DNA of 64,000 nucleotides, from positions 4,033,632 through 4,097,631 of the forward strand of contig CAADRB010000002.1 in assembly GCA_900708905.1 (NCBI GenBank). The letters are read 5' to 3'. Shown here piece by piece: positions 28,305-41,300 of this stretch. The first letter of the stretch is position 1; each line of letters starts with the position of its first letter. Position numbers and translations under genes: made by a program. The notes beneath the pieces were generated by a model. That model was given only the letters and a program-made list of their open reading frames with translations. It did no database searches and had not been told where the DNA came from. Origin of the DNA: Hymenolepis diminuta. Lineage: Eukaryota > Platyhelminthes > Cestoda > Cyclophyllidea > Hymenolepididae.

Positions 28305-29820
28305 CAACAACACCGGACTGTTTATAACCTTTGCTATTCAAAAGGCTAAAGATAGCGTTTATCCAGAAAAACAACTGATAATATAAAATAGCAATATTTA
28401 AAGTGCATAAAATATCATCACTTGTAAAGATTAAAATTTCAAAATATTAAATTCTGTGTGGGGTATTAATTCTCAAATCATGATTTAATTTTAATACAGA
28501 ACTTAATTTACGTTTAGCCACTTAAAATTAAAGTATATTTCATGGTGATTAGAAATTGTGATTCCAATGGAGTTTTCTTATGAAAAGCACTAACATGAAT
28601 TCGTTCATTTAAGATAGCAGTAACGCGACATATATTCAAATAACATAAATTGCTGACGGTCTTGACCATGCGAGAGTCTATTGTTATGCGCCATTTTTAA
28701 CTGCCTGACTATTTAGATAATCTCTAAGAACTATACATATCCCAGTTGTAAAATACTATCTACGCGTATCTACTCGCTACAGCAACAGATACCAAACATC
28801 ACCTTTTCAACAGAAGAAACACCCGCGTTGCTTACCCATCCCCGTAGAAATAACATATTGTCATTATGGTCCCTGTTGGATATTAAAATAGTTTTCTTAA
28901 AGTTGGTACTGAAGATTATGTCATTTTTAGTCGACAATCGTAGTCTTGATCTTGATGCATGGGGTAGATATCTAATTCAATAAAAAAGATTTAATATCGA
29001 GACAATGCGGAGAAAACAGCATCCATTCCCTATCGAACTTAATCATTGTGTTTGATGGGTTGAAACAATTCATGGAAGAGCTGATCTCTTCATTTTCAGC
29101 TGACTCGTCGAAGCAGAGATATCTCTCTGCGAATTTAAAATACGTCCGAGGTTATTGCTCTGTGTGTTCGAAACTATTTATTGGCATATGCTTCAAGTTT
29201 ATCCATATTAACTCCTGTTCTCTGGTCACCTTAATCACCAATTTCCTTTTATTACACTCGGTCTGAACGTGTTACTAGAGCCAAGAGGGTCACTGACACA
29301 GGGAGCAAGCGATGAGTAAATACATTCCTCATCTTTGGCAAAATACTATCATGAAGCCTCCCCGGTGGAGATTTCATTGCACCATTCACCTTGCTGACAA
29401 GAATCAACCAGTGCGTTTGGCGGATCCTTTTATAGTACGTATACCAAACCTGCAACCTCTGACTCAGCACACGAACATTTCAACCGCTACAGCTATAATG
29501 TACCCAAACAAGTTTTAGATATTCACTCTTACCTTCTCGCATTGCTTCACAGGTCAAAATATTCAAGGAGGCTTCTTCACGCAAATATTCAATTTAATAA
29601 AATAGAAGGTGAAGAATCAGCATGCCCCCCCCCCCNNNNCCCAGATAGATCATAGATTTCATTCTCAGCAATTATCTATGCAATGTTATTAACAGATTTA
29701 GCAACAAATTTCCAGCCCAGCTGAAACAGCGACTGTAATAAAGAGAAAAGTGAATCATTATAAATATGTACAATTCGGGTATTGAGTGATTAACGTGTAA
29801 CAGTAAATATACAATGGCGT
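28305..29820. other. intergenic region between myosin light chain and MRPS24
   Basis: No supported gene. Overlapping plus- and minus-strand frames around 29250-29520 encode peptides with no recognisable motif and may be repeat-derived. A poly-C run next to four Ns marks a small unresolved spot at 29625-29643. Confidence 0.5.
29625..29643. other. poly-C run with a 4-base assembly gap
   Basis: Eleven C bases are followed by NNNN and more C, which suggests a homopolymer that the assembly could not size. It lies outside all gene models. Confidence 0.9.
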
Positions 29821-30341
29821 CTAGATATAGCGGAATATAACATCCTTGGGATTAAGAACCATTCTAGGTTCAATCTTTACTGGACATCGCAAAAGATATG
29901 AGAGCATTTGTTCAGCATATCCAATAAGGAAATAAAACTCATTGGAAGAAATTCGATTGGATAAGTTGAAGCAAATTAGCAATTCATTGAACTTTCGCTT
30001 AATAATAATCTAAAAATAGAAAAAAGGAACTATGTCAACCTTACTTCACTGAGGACATGAGTAGGGAAAGTTCCGTTAATGAAAAGTCGGATAAGTGAAT
30101 CCTGATATGTCAGGACACCAGTATAGTGATCTTCTCCATGGATGTTACTTGTATTCCATGAATTCCAGGATTTAAGAACTCCGATCTGATGAGGCTTTTT
30201 AGACTGTTCATAAGTTAAAGCTTCAGACATATTTCTCGTCCTGCGAATTACGCCTGATCTTGTGTTTTTTGATAAGCATGTGGAAGTGTAGATGGAACGG
30301 CGAAGCGGAGGATAGAATTTTTGACCAAATAATTTAATCAT
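29821..30341 (-). CDS. MRPS24: mitochondrial small ribosomal subunit protein (mS24/uS3m), two exons
   Basis: Component of the mitochondrial small ribosomal subunit, imported into the matrix. Exons are 30045-30341 and 29821-30009, separated by a 35-base intron (GTAAGG...TAG) and joined in frame, giving 161 aa (human 167). The N-terminus is basic and Ser/Thr-rich with no acidic residues in the first 30, as expected for a mitochondrial presequence. Conserved stretches are LTYEQSKKPH, WNTSNIHGEDH, INGTFPTHVLSE, ICFNL, YFLIGYAEQMLSYLLRCPVK and the terminal FRYI. Choosing GTAAGG rather than the later GTTGAC as donor is required to keep the conserved KRKFNELLICF frame. The neighbouring assembly gap does not enter the model. 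Confidence 0.92.
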
Positions 30342-32377
30342 CCTATTTTATATGCAACTATTGAAAACTTTACAACCTGTCACACCCTGTGTATGACCGA
30401 CTGGGCTTAAAGAGTTTACGAAACAGCGACAAATTACACGCCACTGTACCGGTTAATGCAAAGCATAGACGATGCGTACATATAGTACATATTTATATTA
30501 ACTGATTTAGTGGAAATATCATCTAATATCCAAAATTATTCAATAAATCTGAAAATAATTAAAGAATTTTTATTCAAGGTCAAGATAACTTGATGGTAAC
30601 GAACAGTTTGCCCACTATTAAAATTTTTTATGTAGTCCCTTTTAAATAAGTGAAATAATTTTTATATGGTTGTGCAAAATCACTTTGTATAATTATGCAT
30701 GTATACAAGAAATCCTGCAGAAAGATAACCCTACAGGGCCCCAATTGACTCTTTTCAATATTGCGGCACCANNNNNNNNNNNNNNNNNNNNNNNNNNNNN
30801 NNNNNNNNNNNNNNNNNNNNNNNNNNNNNNNNNNNNNNNNNNNNNNNNNNNNNNNNNNNNNNNNNNNNNNNNNNNNNNNNNNNNNNNNNNNNNNNNNNNN
30901 NNNNNNNNNNNNNNNNNNNNNNNNNNNNNNNNNNNNNNNNNNNNNNNNNNNNNNNNNNNNNNNNNNNNNNNNNNNNNNNNNNNNNNNNNNNNNNNNNNNN
31001 NNNNNNNNNNNNNNNNNNNNNNNNNNNNNNNNNNNNNNNNNNNNNNNNNNNNNNNNNNNNNNNNNNNNNNNNNNNNNNNNNNNNNNNNNNNNNNNNNNNN
31101 NNNNNNNNNNNNNNNNNNNNNNNNNNNNNNNNNNNNNNNNNNNNNNNNNNNNNNNNNNNNNNNNNNNNNNNNNNNNNNNNNNNNNNNNNNNNNNNNNNNN
31201 NNNNNNNNNNNNNNNNNNNNNNNNNNNNNNNNNNNNNNNNNNNNNNNNNNNNNNNNNNNNNNNNNNTGTTGAAAAGATTAAATGAGTTTTCTACGGAGAA
31301 AAATACATTGGTGACCATGTGCAACTGCAATTAAAAATTTAATTAAATTTTTCTTTAAAGTAGTTCAAATTTTAATTATCATTGCATTCATCCTGAATGT
31401 TTTGAGTTTTTAGCCGTGTCTTTATATCACAGTACCGATATCTTACTTTGGAAATGAGATTGAAAATATTGTCACCGACGAATCAATAACTTTCATCAAA
31501 AATTACTTTTCCGTGCCGTCTGAAATTGAACCAACTATGAATATCATAAACTAGTTCTTTGACAGTAGTGAGCCAACATGTTTGACTCTGTGATAGTTAA
31601 CATACATGACTTGACTAACCTTCTTATTAGATGGATATGTGGCTCTCTTTATTTGTAATTCAATAATCAAATCCGACAAACGTAAATAGTGCTCAAGACC
31701 AATGCTCAAGGTACTGAATAGTCTCATCAACCAAATTGAGGATTTCTCCTTGTTGATTGACCTGTATGTTCACAACGATTTGTTGACATCTATTCTAAAT
31801 CTACGTTTCAACCTAAACTCATTCTTATGTAATAAAGAAGGTAATGATCGGATTTTTCAACCTTATTCATCTCCATCATCAGTCATCGGATCTAGTATTC
31901 ATTCACATAACCGCAAGGCGGGATCTATCACTAGAGCCGTATTGATAAGTCATAGCTCTCATAAGAGTTGATATTAAATACATGTTGTTTTTTTCAAAAG
32001 CGAATTGGCTGTTGTCCGTTTGTATTATGATTTCGTAAAAGAACGAATTAAAGGGAACGTAATGTGTGAAAACTCAAAATTACTTAACAATCTTTGTCAA
32101 AAATGAAAATGCTTAATACAACTGATGAAATTGACTCCTCAAAGATATCAAAATCAAAATATCATTTAATGGTGAAATCTGCAAGGTTGTGGATTCTTTT
32201 CTCGAAAATATCACCATGTAGTGTTCGTATTTTTTCACCCAGACTAACTTTGCGCAGTTGAAAAAATACAATTCCGCATAAAAGCTGTATTTGAAGTAAA
32301 TTTTCACACAAGAAAAAAATAATCAAAGTTCATCATAAGACCTAGGAAAAAGGGACACGGAAATTTCAGTTTGATAT
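30342..32377. other. intergenic region containing an assembly gap
   Basis: It lies between MRPS24 and the 3' end of the astacin gene. Bases 30772-31266 are N. The remaining 1.5 kb has no recognisable coding or RNA feature; frames crossing the gap are artefacts. Confidence 0.6.
30772..31266. other. assembly gap (495 N)
   Basis: An uninterrupted run of N, 495 bases long. Content unknown; the declared size may be an estimate. Confidence 0.99.
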
Positions 32378-35300
32378 TTAAGAGCAGACCCCGCAAGTCT
32401 TTCTGCAGATTGGAATTGTCGAAGCTGGATAATGTTTGCAGTAACCACCCTTTTTCAATACGGCACAACTCTTTGATGCGTCCTCACACGGGCCTAAAAT
32501 AAAGAGAGAAGAATACCGTGGAAAATATTACCAAATTCCAGGCAGGCGCAATAAATTATAATTTCATTTAGAACATGGTAATCATTATTACTGAATTAAA
32601 TTTATACTATCAGAACTTAAAGCCATTTATACAGCGTTCAGTAGCAGTCCACTTTTGACTTTGTCGTAATTTGTTGTGACAAGTCTTTAACCTCTTTTTG
32701 CTTATCGATTTCACTTACATTGTCATTGCTGTAAGGATATGGAGCAACTAATATAATATGGGCTGCTACTGGGTTATTTATATATACTCACCAAGGTATA
32801 CTGCGGCTTCAGATGGCCAGACTCAGGAGAAATAATGTAAAAGACTAGTAACTGACTGACGACCTAACTATTAAAGTATAGTTGCCTTAATATAGCCCAG
32901 GCATAAGGGATAAAGTTGCAGTCAGTTTAATTAGGAATTAAACAGTGCTGAGAATTCATTTTCAAGCATCAGCATGGAAGAACGGTAATCGGAAAATCCT
33001 ATTTTAAAGAAATGATTTCTATTTACAGGATTTTATGAATCTCGTTCAGGAAATAGACAAATTCTAACTCCTCCTCCTATCGTTAATTATCAGTAACTCT
33101 GTCGCTTTCCTTTCTTTTACATTAAACTGGAGGCTAATGCGTCAATTATTAAAGAAATGTGTGATATGTGTCCATTTTTTCTTGGACGCGATGAGGGTAG
33201 TTATAGTAGAAACAAGTCAGCATCTTCCTCGCGAAAACCAACCGCACACTTACCACAATTTTTGCAGATATTGGGGCACCTTCGGAAGAGTTCAGCAGTT
33301 CTGCAGCTGGCACGGTATTTCGGACATTCTCCCAAGGGATCTCCAATCTTACAATATATCAGATATTGCTCCGTCGCATTGACAATCTCAGTTGTCTTCC
33401 TATGAGATTCAGTCTGCTTAGTGGTAATTGTAGTTTTAACGAGTTTTGTTGTTATCGGACGAGCAGTAGTAGTAATCATCATTGTTATGGGCTCTAAAGT
33501 TTACGGATGGTAAGGCATGTTAAAGTTGCTTATATGTGATTAGTTTTAATTATAATAATGTAATTCATAAAATACGAAAATATGAAATATTAATTTGTAA
33601 GCAAATGTTTGAAAATAAATCTATGAACTTACGAAATTTGATAAATTAAAAATTTGATTTTTTAAGTAAATTATTTTACCATCAAATAATTTATTATTAT
33701 TTTTAATAGGTTTACTTATTAAAACAAAAGAATTCGTACTCTTTGTAGTAGTTGATTTTATCATTGTTGTCGTCCTTGCCTCTGTAATCGCCATTGGTTT
33801 TGGCGTTGTGCCTTCGAGGTGACAGAATCCACATGTCACTGCACATTGCCTCATCATCCATGATTTGTGTGATTTGCACATATTTTGAGCAGCCAAACTT
33901 TGGCAGTTCCTTGTTCCGTAAATGTCTTTGCATATTGGAATTGTAGCAGTCACCTCCTTTGTGGTAGTAGTAGTTGTTGTTGTTTTAGAAGCTGGTGTTA
34001 TTTTTGTCTTTTTAGACCTATATTGTTAAAAGTAATAAACTGACAACAAACGATCTAAAATAGATGTACTGATGCAGTTTTTAACAATACCTTATAGCTT
34101 TAATAACTACTGCTTTGAAAAAGGACGAATTTGACCAAGCAGAGTTGAAATAATATAAGCAAATTAAAAGGCGATTCATTTTTCGAGGCATCTATTGGAT
34201 TAACAGTGAAATCCGAGGCTTGAATAAGACTATTTATGAAAGCAAAATATATTAGTGGTGCTAAATATGTAACACTAACGTTTGCGGTGAATTTCTCAAT
34301 TTCTAAAATGATTTCTTCGACTTTCTGAAGTGGTTGCACTAACCAAACCAAACCAAAACCAGTGTAAATATGGTTTTTATGGTATATTTTGCTTGCAAAA
34401 GCTTAAAAATTATGGAATGGATGTAACAAAATATGAGAATCAGAGACAGAAAATACATGGTTCTGTATGTGCTATATGGCTCTGCACTTTAATTTTGATG
34501 TGGAACGCCATGACCCTTGGATTCATTTTACGAGTCCAACTGCTTGAATTAAAAACTGATAGAATATGGAAAAAAACTAACGGAATACAAGTTTTCCAGT
34601 ATCAATATTATAGATAATTAAGTGTCGACTTGAAGAAGTGATCATATCTTATGCAAATGCAGGCAGCTATGGTATCTGTTTTTTAAGATAAGGATGCTAA
34701 GAAGTGAAAATCCACCAACTTACGCTCTAAATGATATTTAGAGACTGATTATTTAAGGTTGAATTCATCCTTTATGAACAGCATCAAATTTGAGAATTTC
34801 AGCTATTTTCTTTAACTATTATATTCCTTGTGGTCATAGAAACAAAGCGCTGATGTAAATATGGGCTTTAATGAGTATATATGGAATGAAAAATGTCGAA
34901 ATAGTTATGAAAGTCATTGAAGATATCTCATATAGAGTACGAGTTTAACTACCTCTTGAAATTGTTGGATACAAACGTTGTGTATTGACTGTATGATAAT
35001 ATTCAATCACATATTGGAAAATCCTACAATAAATCTGCAAAGTGGCAATGTCCAATTAGAACTTACAGACCCGACTATTTTATAGAAAATTTATGTATAA
35101 AAAATGAAACTATACCCACAAGACTTGGCGCAATTGAAATGCATCCACAGCTTGTTCGATTCACATTTTCCTTCCTTAGCCCAGGCTTCACAATCAGCCG
35201 GATATCTATAACGATCTTTGTGGTTGTCATCCACATTCTTCGCTGAACCACTGAAGATACTATGCGTACTGCTACTTTTTGTGCTATTTTTCGTCTTATT

Positions 35301-37325
35301 GCAGTATCCACAACTCTCTGGACACATCATTTCCATGTAACTGGCGGCTTCAACACATTGACCTTCCCGTAACCATCCTTTGCAGTACTCATGGTGGTCC
35401 TTGCATCTACAAAGGGGAGATTTGTGTTTTGTCAGTGCACTTCGTCAATGGATTTAAAGAAGATGCACCACTATGGTACCATGATTTTATGTGCTAAGGT
35501 GAATTGTTACCTAGACACATTTTGTAAGAGATAAATGGCCTTCAAATTAAGATAAACAGTGGCGATTTATAGACACGATAAAATGCAAATAAAAACTCTC
35601 ACGTAACAACTGGAACCATTTGCAAGTCTGAAAGCTTGTCCGTATAACAGAATTTGCAAGTTTTTCTGCAATTTGCAGTCATAAAACTAGCGTTTCGATA
35701 GCATTCCAGCTTATCTGCTAATTTCGCACAATTTGACGTTCCATAGCTATCCACGCACCGTCGCTTAGCGAAACCTGTGAATTTAAATTAACATGATTCA
35801 AATACCTGCCGGTGTCTGACACTTGCAGTTTTTATCAATGAATCCCGGGAATTCGCATTTTGGTTTAGAACCGCGGCATCTATCTGAATAAAAGTATAGT
35901 AAAGCTTCAAAGTGAAATGTGAAACAAACCTTTGCAGTCGTAGTTAAGGTTTACTGCTCTTACATCCCAAAATGAGACATCTTTTATGTAAACATCTTTC
36001 AAAAGGGGACGCAATTTGGCATCCTTTACGTTGATTGGCGTTTTGTCGGCAAAGGTTGAAAAGGACTAATTTAAATAAGACATATGAAAGTTAACATATG
36101 ATTTGAAAGACGGTAAACAAACGTTAACTCACTGATTGTCCATAATGCATGACTGATTGAAGGTCGTAAGGAGAGTCAAAGGTCAGAAGTTGGTTCTTTG
36201 TTTTCTTTGTGAAAAAGGATTTCAGATTATCTGGAACGCCGGCGGTATCAACTTTCAGGTATTCATCTCTCTCTGCGCGGACATGTTCATGGTCTAGTCC
36301 AATGGCATGTCCCAGTTCGTGTAGATATAGTCCATACTTGAGTTTAGTAAAATAATCACAGTAATAGGGAACTAACATGACAAAATTAAGGTCGTTTATA
36401 AAAACTTACGAACCGACATCCGTTCTTTGAGAACATAATAGCTTGTTCTCCTGGCATACCCTTGTAGCCCATGTATTGAGAATAGCAACTAATAGAAGAA
36501 AAACGACAATTTATTATTTTATCAAAATTTCAATTTGCAGTTTTTGCAATTTTACAGAGGAGACATCAAAATCGCCACTTATTTAGGCATTTATGATTTG
36601 TTGGCAGAACGATTAAAAAACACTTTTAGAAATATAATTCCCATTCTCTGAGTAACCGGCACTTATTGCTTAAGAGGCTTCTAGGCTCTAACTAAATTCA
36701 AACTTTATTATCTCTTATCAAGTAAAAATATCGTCAATAACTGTTTTGCAGATTGTGACTAGTTTCCTTTAATCAAAATCCAATAATTAAAAATGCACAT
36801 TTTAAAAATGTAAATTTTATCTCCTATTAAATAAAAATCGAAAAGGACTTTATTTAAAGAATTAGAATTTACAAGTAATGAGGTTCCTAAATTCCACTTA
36901 TATCGCAGTTTGAAACCAAAATTTACATTGCTCAATAATTTAACTATTTTGATCAGTCAAATTTTAATCAAAATCGAAAAATTTTCCCACAGATTTACCT
37001 AGTGCCATCAGTGATACTAATCCAACTCTTATCTCCTCTTCGATATGGTACAAAATGTACACAGGTTTCACTATTCCAAACATCGATGGCCGATTGTAGA
37101 TCTCGTAGTTCATCCATACCTGTCAAAATGTAAAAAAAATTATTTAACTTTGCAAGGTCACTCACTGAAGTACGCTTTGCTAATGGTGTATGGAATTCGG
37201 CCGTTAGGCCACAGAATTGCATTAACTGAAATGGCGGCCCTTCTGGAACGAATCAAATTTTTTTCCGACTTTTCTGCAGAAGTAGTGGTATAAATAAACG
37301 CGAATGTAAGCCATATTATCAACAT
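32378..37325 (-). CDS. secreted astacin metalloprotease with EGF-like and six ShKT modules (11 exons)
   Basis: Zinc endopeptidase of the astacin (M12A) family. Exons: 37166-37325, 36999-37119, 36410-36488, 36133-36336, 35930-36065, 35806-35883, 35603-35774, 35116-35406, 33740-34017, 33254-33493, 32378-32493; in frame, 624 aa. A signal peptide (MLIIWLTFAFIYTTTSA) leads to a very short pro-segment ending RSRR, then the mature start AAISVNAILWPNGRIPYT. Catalytic motif HELGHAIGLDHEH (His126, His130, His136) and Met-turn SVMHY (Tyr185) are intact. An EGF-like module (CEFPGFIDKNCKC) follows, then six ShKT cysteine modules, with Thr-rich linkers flanking the fourth and preceding the fifth. Module 3 lacks its last Cys. 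The typical long inhibitory prodomain is absent. Likely roles are cuticle or tissue remodelling or host-tissue proteolysis (inference). Confidence 0.9.
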
Positions 37326-37719
37326 CCTATTAAAAGTGGAAGAATATTTTAATATTGGTTAATAATGGTCAGCAGTTTTAAACCATGGTCATAACAATGC
37401 TGAAAACAGAGTTAATTTATACCGTGATAAATGCATACAATACAGTTTAAATGTTAATGCTTTAGTAAAAATGTACATGTTTTTATTTCAACTATTATAT
37501 CAAATGAGTTTTTTGGTCAGCACATTAAATCAGTTTAAGTAAGCGAAAACATTTGATGTATGATAAGATAGCACAAAAGAAACTTCAATAAAAAGACCTA
37601 GATAAGGCACTTCAGGATGCTCTGGTTATTTTCGATGGACGTAGGAGTAAGCGTGTATATATAAATATATTTATATTTATATACATATATGCTTATACAC
37701 CGATGTTATTTGATGATGT

Positions 37720-38335
37720 GTGAAAAATGGCGACACATTCATTCAAACTGTACCGATAGACTGTGGCGGTATAAGCGCGGAGTATAAACAGTGGGCGCTG
37801 GCAGCGTGACTTTTGATATCTCTTCATCTCTGCGTTCACTGTTCACATCATCATTTCATTCACGGACTACGTCACTAGACACTTTAAAAACTTTTGTAAT
37901 GTTTATGCATATATATATATATATACCAATGTAATGTATAACACTGGTCATATTATCTAGTTTTAGGAATGAGTCATATATATAGGTACCGAATTTTGTC
38001 AAATAATGGTGGCACGCCCCCAGAGGAAGTCGTGTAAATTAGGTGAAAGTCATGAGATTCTCTAACGCTTAAACTGTCTTAGCGGTGTTATGCTAGTGTT
38101 ATCTGAGAGGACGAGTCAAAACATTGACTAACTAACCTGCTTATATTCAGTTCAACTAATCTGACTGACACTAACAGTGCGTAAGACACTAACCATAATT
38201 ATCAATCGGATTGAAGGTATATCCGGGGTGATCCGTTTGTGCGATCTCAACACTTAGTTGATACATTTTCTTTCCTCAGTTGTTGTAAATAAAGAACAAA
38301 TTGAATGGATCCCTCATTTCCAGTAGCCTCTATCA
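37720..38335 (+). repeat. possible LTR or promoter-bearing repeat fragment
   Basis: This segment is noticeably richer in G+C than its surroundings. It has a TATA-like 'gagtataaacagtggg' at about 37780, and an AATAAA ('gtaaataaagaac') near 38288 followed by a 'tatcatca' end. That order (TATA box, polyadenylation signal, CA end) is what an LTR would show, but I find no second copy and no clear target duplication, so the call is tentative. Confidence 0.3.
37909..37925. repeat. AT dinucleotide microsatellite
   Basis: Uninterrupted (AT)n of 17 bases inside the LTR-like segment. Confidence 0.8.
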
Positions 38336-41300
38336 TCACTTACCCTTTTTATGAATCTTTGACCGAGTAGCCGGAGCTAAGGCAGTAACTGAGGCTAGCG
38401 GTCATAAGTGAAAAGGACTTTTATATGGATTGGCACAAGTCTGTTCTTCTCTATTTTGTATACAATATTATTATTGCATTTGACAAAGCGGAATGATTTT
38501 GCAATTTTTAAAATTAAGGAAAAATCAATACACTGAGATTTTAAAATGTTTCTAATATATATTAACTCTACCTAATCAGGTTAGTTCACTGGGTCATATC
38601 TAAGTTTCAGTTCTGGACACTGACCCCTAGGTTCTGTGAGTTCACCTCAGCGATTATTGGAATCTTATTTATTTAAAGAATTTTACAAAAAAGAAGTATC
38701 AGCAGGGTTTTTATCAATTTGGTATTTTTGCCTATTAAATTTGACAAGGTTAATCATCCGACTTAACCAACGGGTTGATAAGTTCTCACCTGGTGATAAA
38801 TCTTGAATTGTGAACTTTGGAATATCAGAACATTACGCAATGAATTATATCCCTTAAGTAAAAAGTGTGTAAACAATTGTACTGAGACTTTTTATTTCCC
38901 GACTTCTTAACCCTATTCCTTACCTTCTTTCATTCAATATTCGTTTATTTTGCTGCTCTCCTAGTGTGCAAATTCTTTTTCGGAAATAGCTGACACTTCG
39001 AAAAAAAGAACAATAATGATACGGCCGTTTATTTAAAATTCAGTATACATTATACTATTTGAACAAGCTAATGGAGGGCTATAGGTAAGAGGAAATAGTT
39101 TGAGGAGAGGGTAGGGTGATTGTCTGGGGAATCGGAATCTCCTTATTTATTTATATCGAATGTCATATTTCCTATTTCATTTTAAGGTATTTAAAATAGT
39201 CTGGGACGTGTTTCAGTGGTCATTAGCTAAAATTAATGTAACCATTCTAATTTTAACGTGAAGCTTTCTTTCTTTTGGGTCAAAATACTTTCATTTTATT
39301 TCAAGAATTGCCGAAATCCACAAGCCAGTTTGTTATTTTGACAAAACGTTGTGTTTGCAACAAGACTAATCAGACGAAATGGCTACAAATACAGTCCAAA
39401 ATTAAGAAAATTGACTGCCAAATATTTATCATAAACAATCAGGAGGACTAAATGTATGTCTAAACATCTGTGCAAGAACTTGTCTAACAAATAACCATTT
39501 TGAAGAAAGGTGAATTTCAAACGGATAAATGGATCAAAAATTTTCAATTTGTTTAAATTATAGGAGTTTTTAAATGCCTACATTAAAATTCGCCCTGTAA
39601 AAGATATTTCATTGAAAATAATTATGCATTTATCAATCTTGAAAATAAGCCTCTCTCAAACTCATTTTCTAATTTATTCCGATGTGGAAATAGAGACTGA
39701 TGATCTGATAAGAAAGTACTGAATACTTAGATAAAAAAACAAATCAAACAGACATCTCTATCAAATTTTCTAAAGCCGTGTTGCTATAATTAGTACGTTT
39801 GCATGGAAGTTTGCATCAACCACCTCATTTAAAAGCAGAAATGGTTTTGCTCTGACAATTTTATTAGAGCCAATGCAGAATTGTTCTCGTAATCGGGGGC
39901 TGATTCATCAGCATTGATGAGTGCGCGACAAGCGCAAGAGGTGCTCAAGGATAATACTCAAGTTTTGATTTAATGAATTTTTCTAAATCAATCTCCCATT
40001 TACCCGCTATTCACGTGAACCTCGTCCTTGCAAATAAAGACGGTCAACTTCATAATTATTAAAGCATTTGATTTCGTAATTATACCCTTATCTTGGGTCA
40101 CAGAATTATGACGGTAGCACTAAGCATTCTTAGAGATCATTTGAAAGAGATTATTCCATATGGAAGCAATTACTCAAACCTCAAAATATCATCTACCTTT
40201 CTTCCTTTGTGATCACCGTTAAAGTGAAGATTTCGCATAAGGATTTTGGCGGTTCTGCGGTGAATTACGAGTTTGGAACACCTGTCGCAATCTCCTGTTT
40301 TATTCTCCCTCATAGAGGCAGTCCGTACTTACCACTATTTCCTAACTGAACAATAAACGCACGTTCACATGCTATTCAATATCCAATGTCTGAAGTTTAA
40401 TCAACCTATCCTTCTACGTCTCCCTCACCTTCCTGGGACTTCTGTTTTGTCATACTAAACTCTGCTCGACAATATCTTGTCTCCTCTCAATTTTGTTTTG
40501 TGGTAAAATCATAGGTTAGAGGAAGCTATCTTCTTTTCAAGCGTTTTGGTACCTAAGCTATTCACCTTTCAAAATTTCTATTGATCTATCAAATTTTGCC
40601 AGTTGAATGAAAAATTCGAATAAAACTGGATTTATTTAGATTTTTTGTTTCAATCTGAAGGTATTTAATGTTCAAGGCCTCTAATTATGCTAGATTTATG
40701 TAAATCCCATATCCATAGGGTTTTAACTAATTATATGAGTTTGTTAAGCATTAGCAGTTGTTTGAGTTATATCAAAGCTAGTTTTAAAACTATACAAACT
40801 GTTTAACTACTTTCAATTTATCGGCATTTTTAAACATGGTAATTTTAATGCTACTTCCGAACCTTTCATTTCAACGTCGTTCTGAAATTTTGCCGATGCA
40901 AGCAATCCAATCCTAGTACGTCAACTAAATTGAATTAAATATAAACAATACAAAGTTGCGCATAAATTTATTGTATGGCTCAGTCAAGTTTGCTTAATTA
41001 TTATATAGAGTTAAGAGTCGTTTTCCAAGCTCACATGGGATCTATATGCTCTGAAATGCAAGTTATCCGCGCAGTTGTTTCAGTTCTTCGTGGAATATAT
41101 AGAACGATGCATCATCTAAAACTTCTCATAAGTGTTTAGTCAATTTGACGTTTTAACTAGATATTCGATTTAGATTTATTCACACGCTTAGCTTTAAGAC
41201 GGATTGTTAAAGAAGTAAACAAGATACATAGATTTAGAGACAAGAACGGGTAGTGGTGCTGAACGGAACATGAATTAGTTGTGAAAGGGTCGGGTTAACA

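Noticed and set aside
29048..29518. Short frames including a peptide with a KPPRWRFHC segment
   Set aside because: No known family, no supporting splice sites; perhaps repeat-derived.
30670..31330. Long open frames on both strands crossing the N gap
   Set aside because: They consist almost entirely of unknown bases; no coding evidence.
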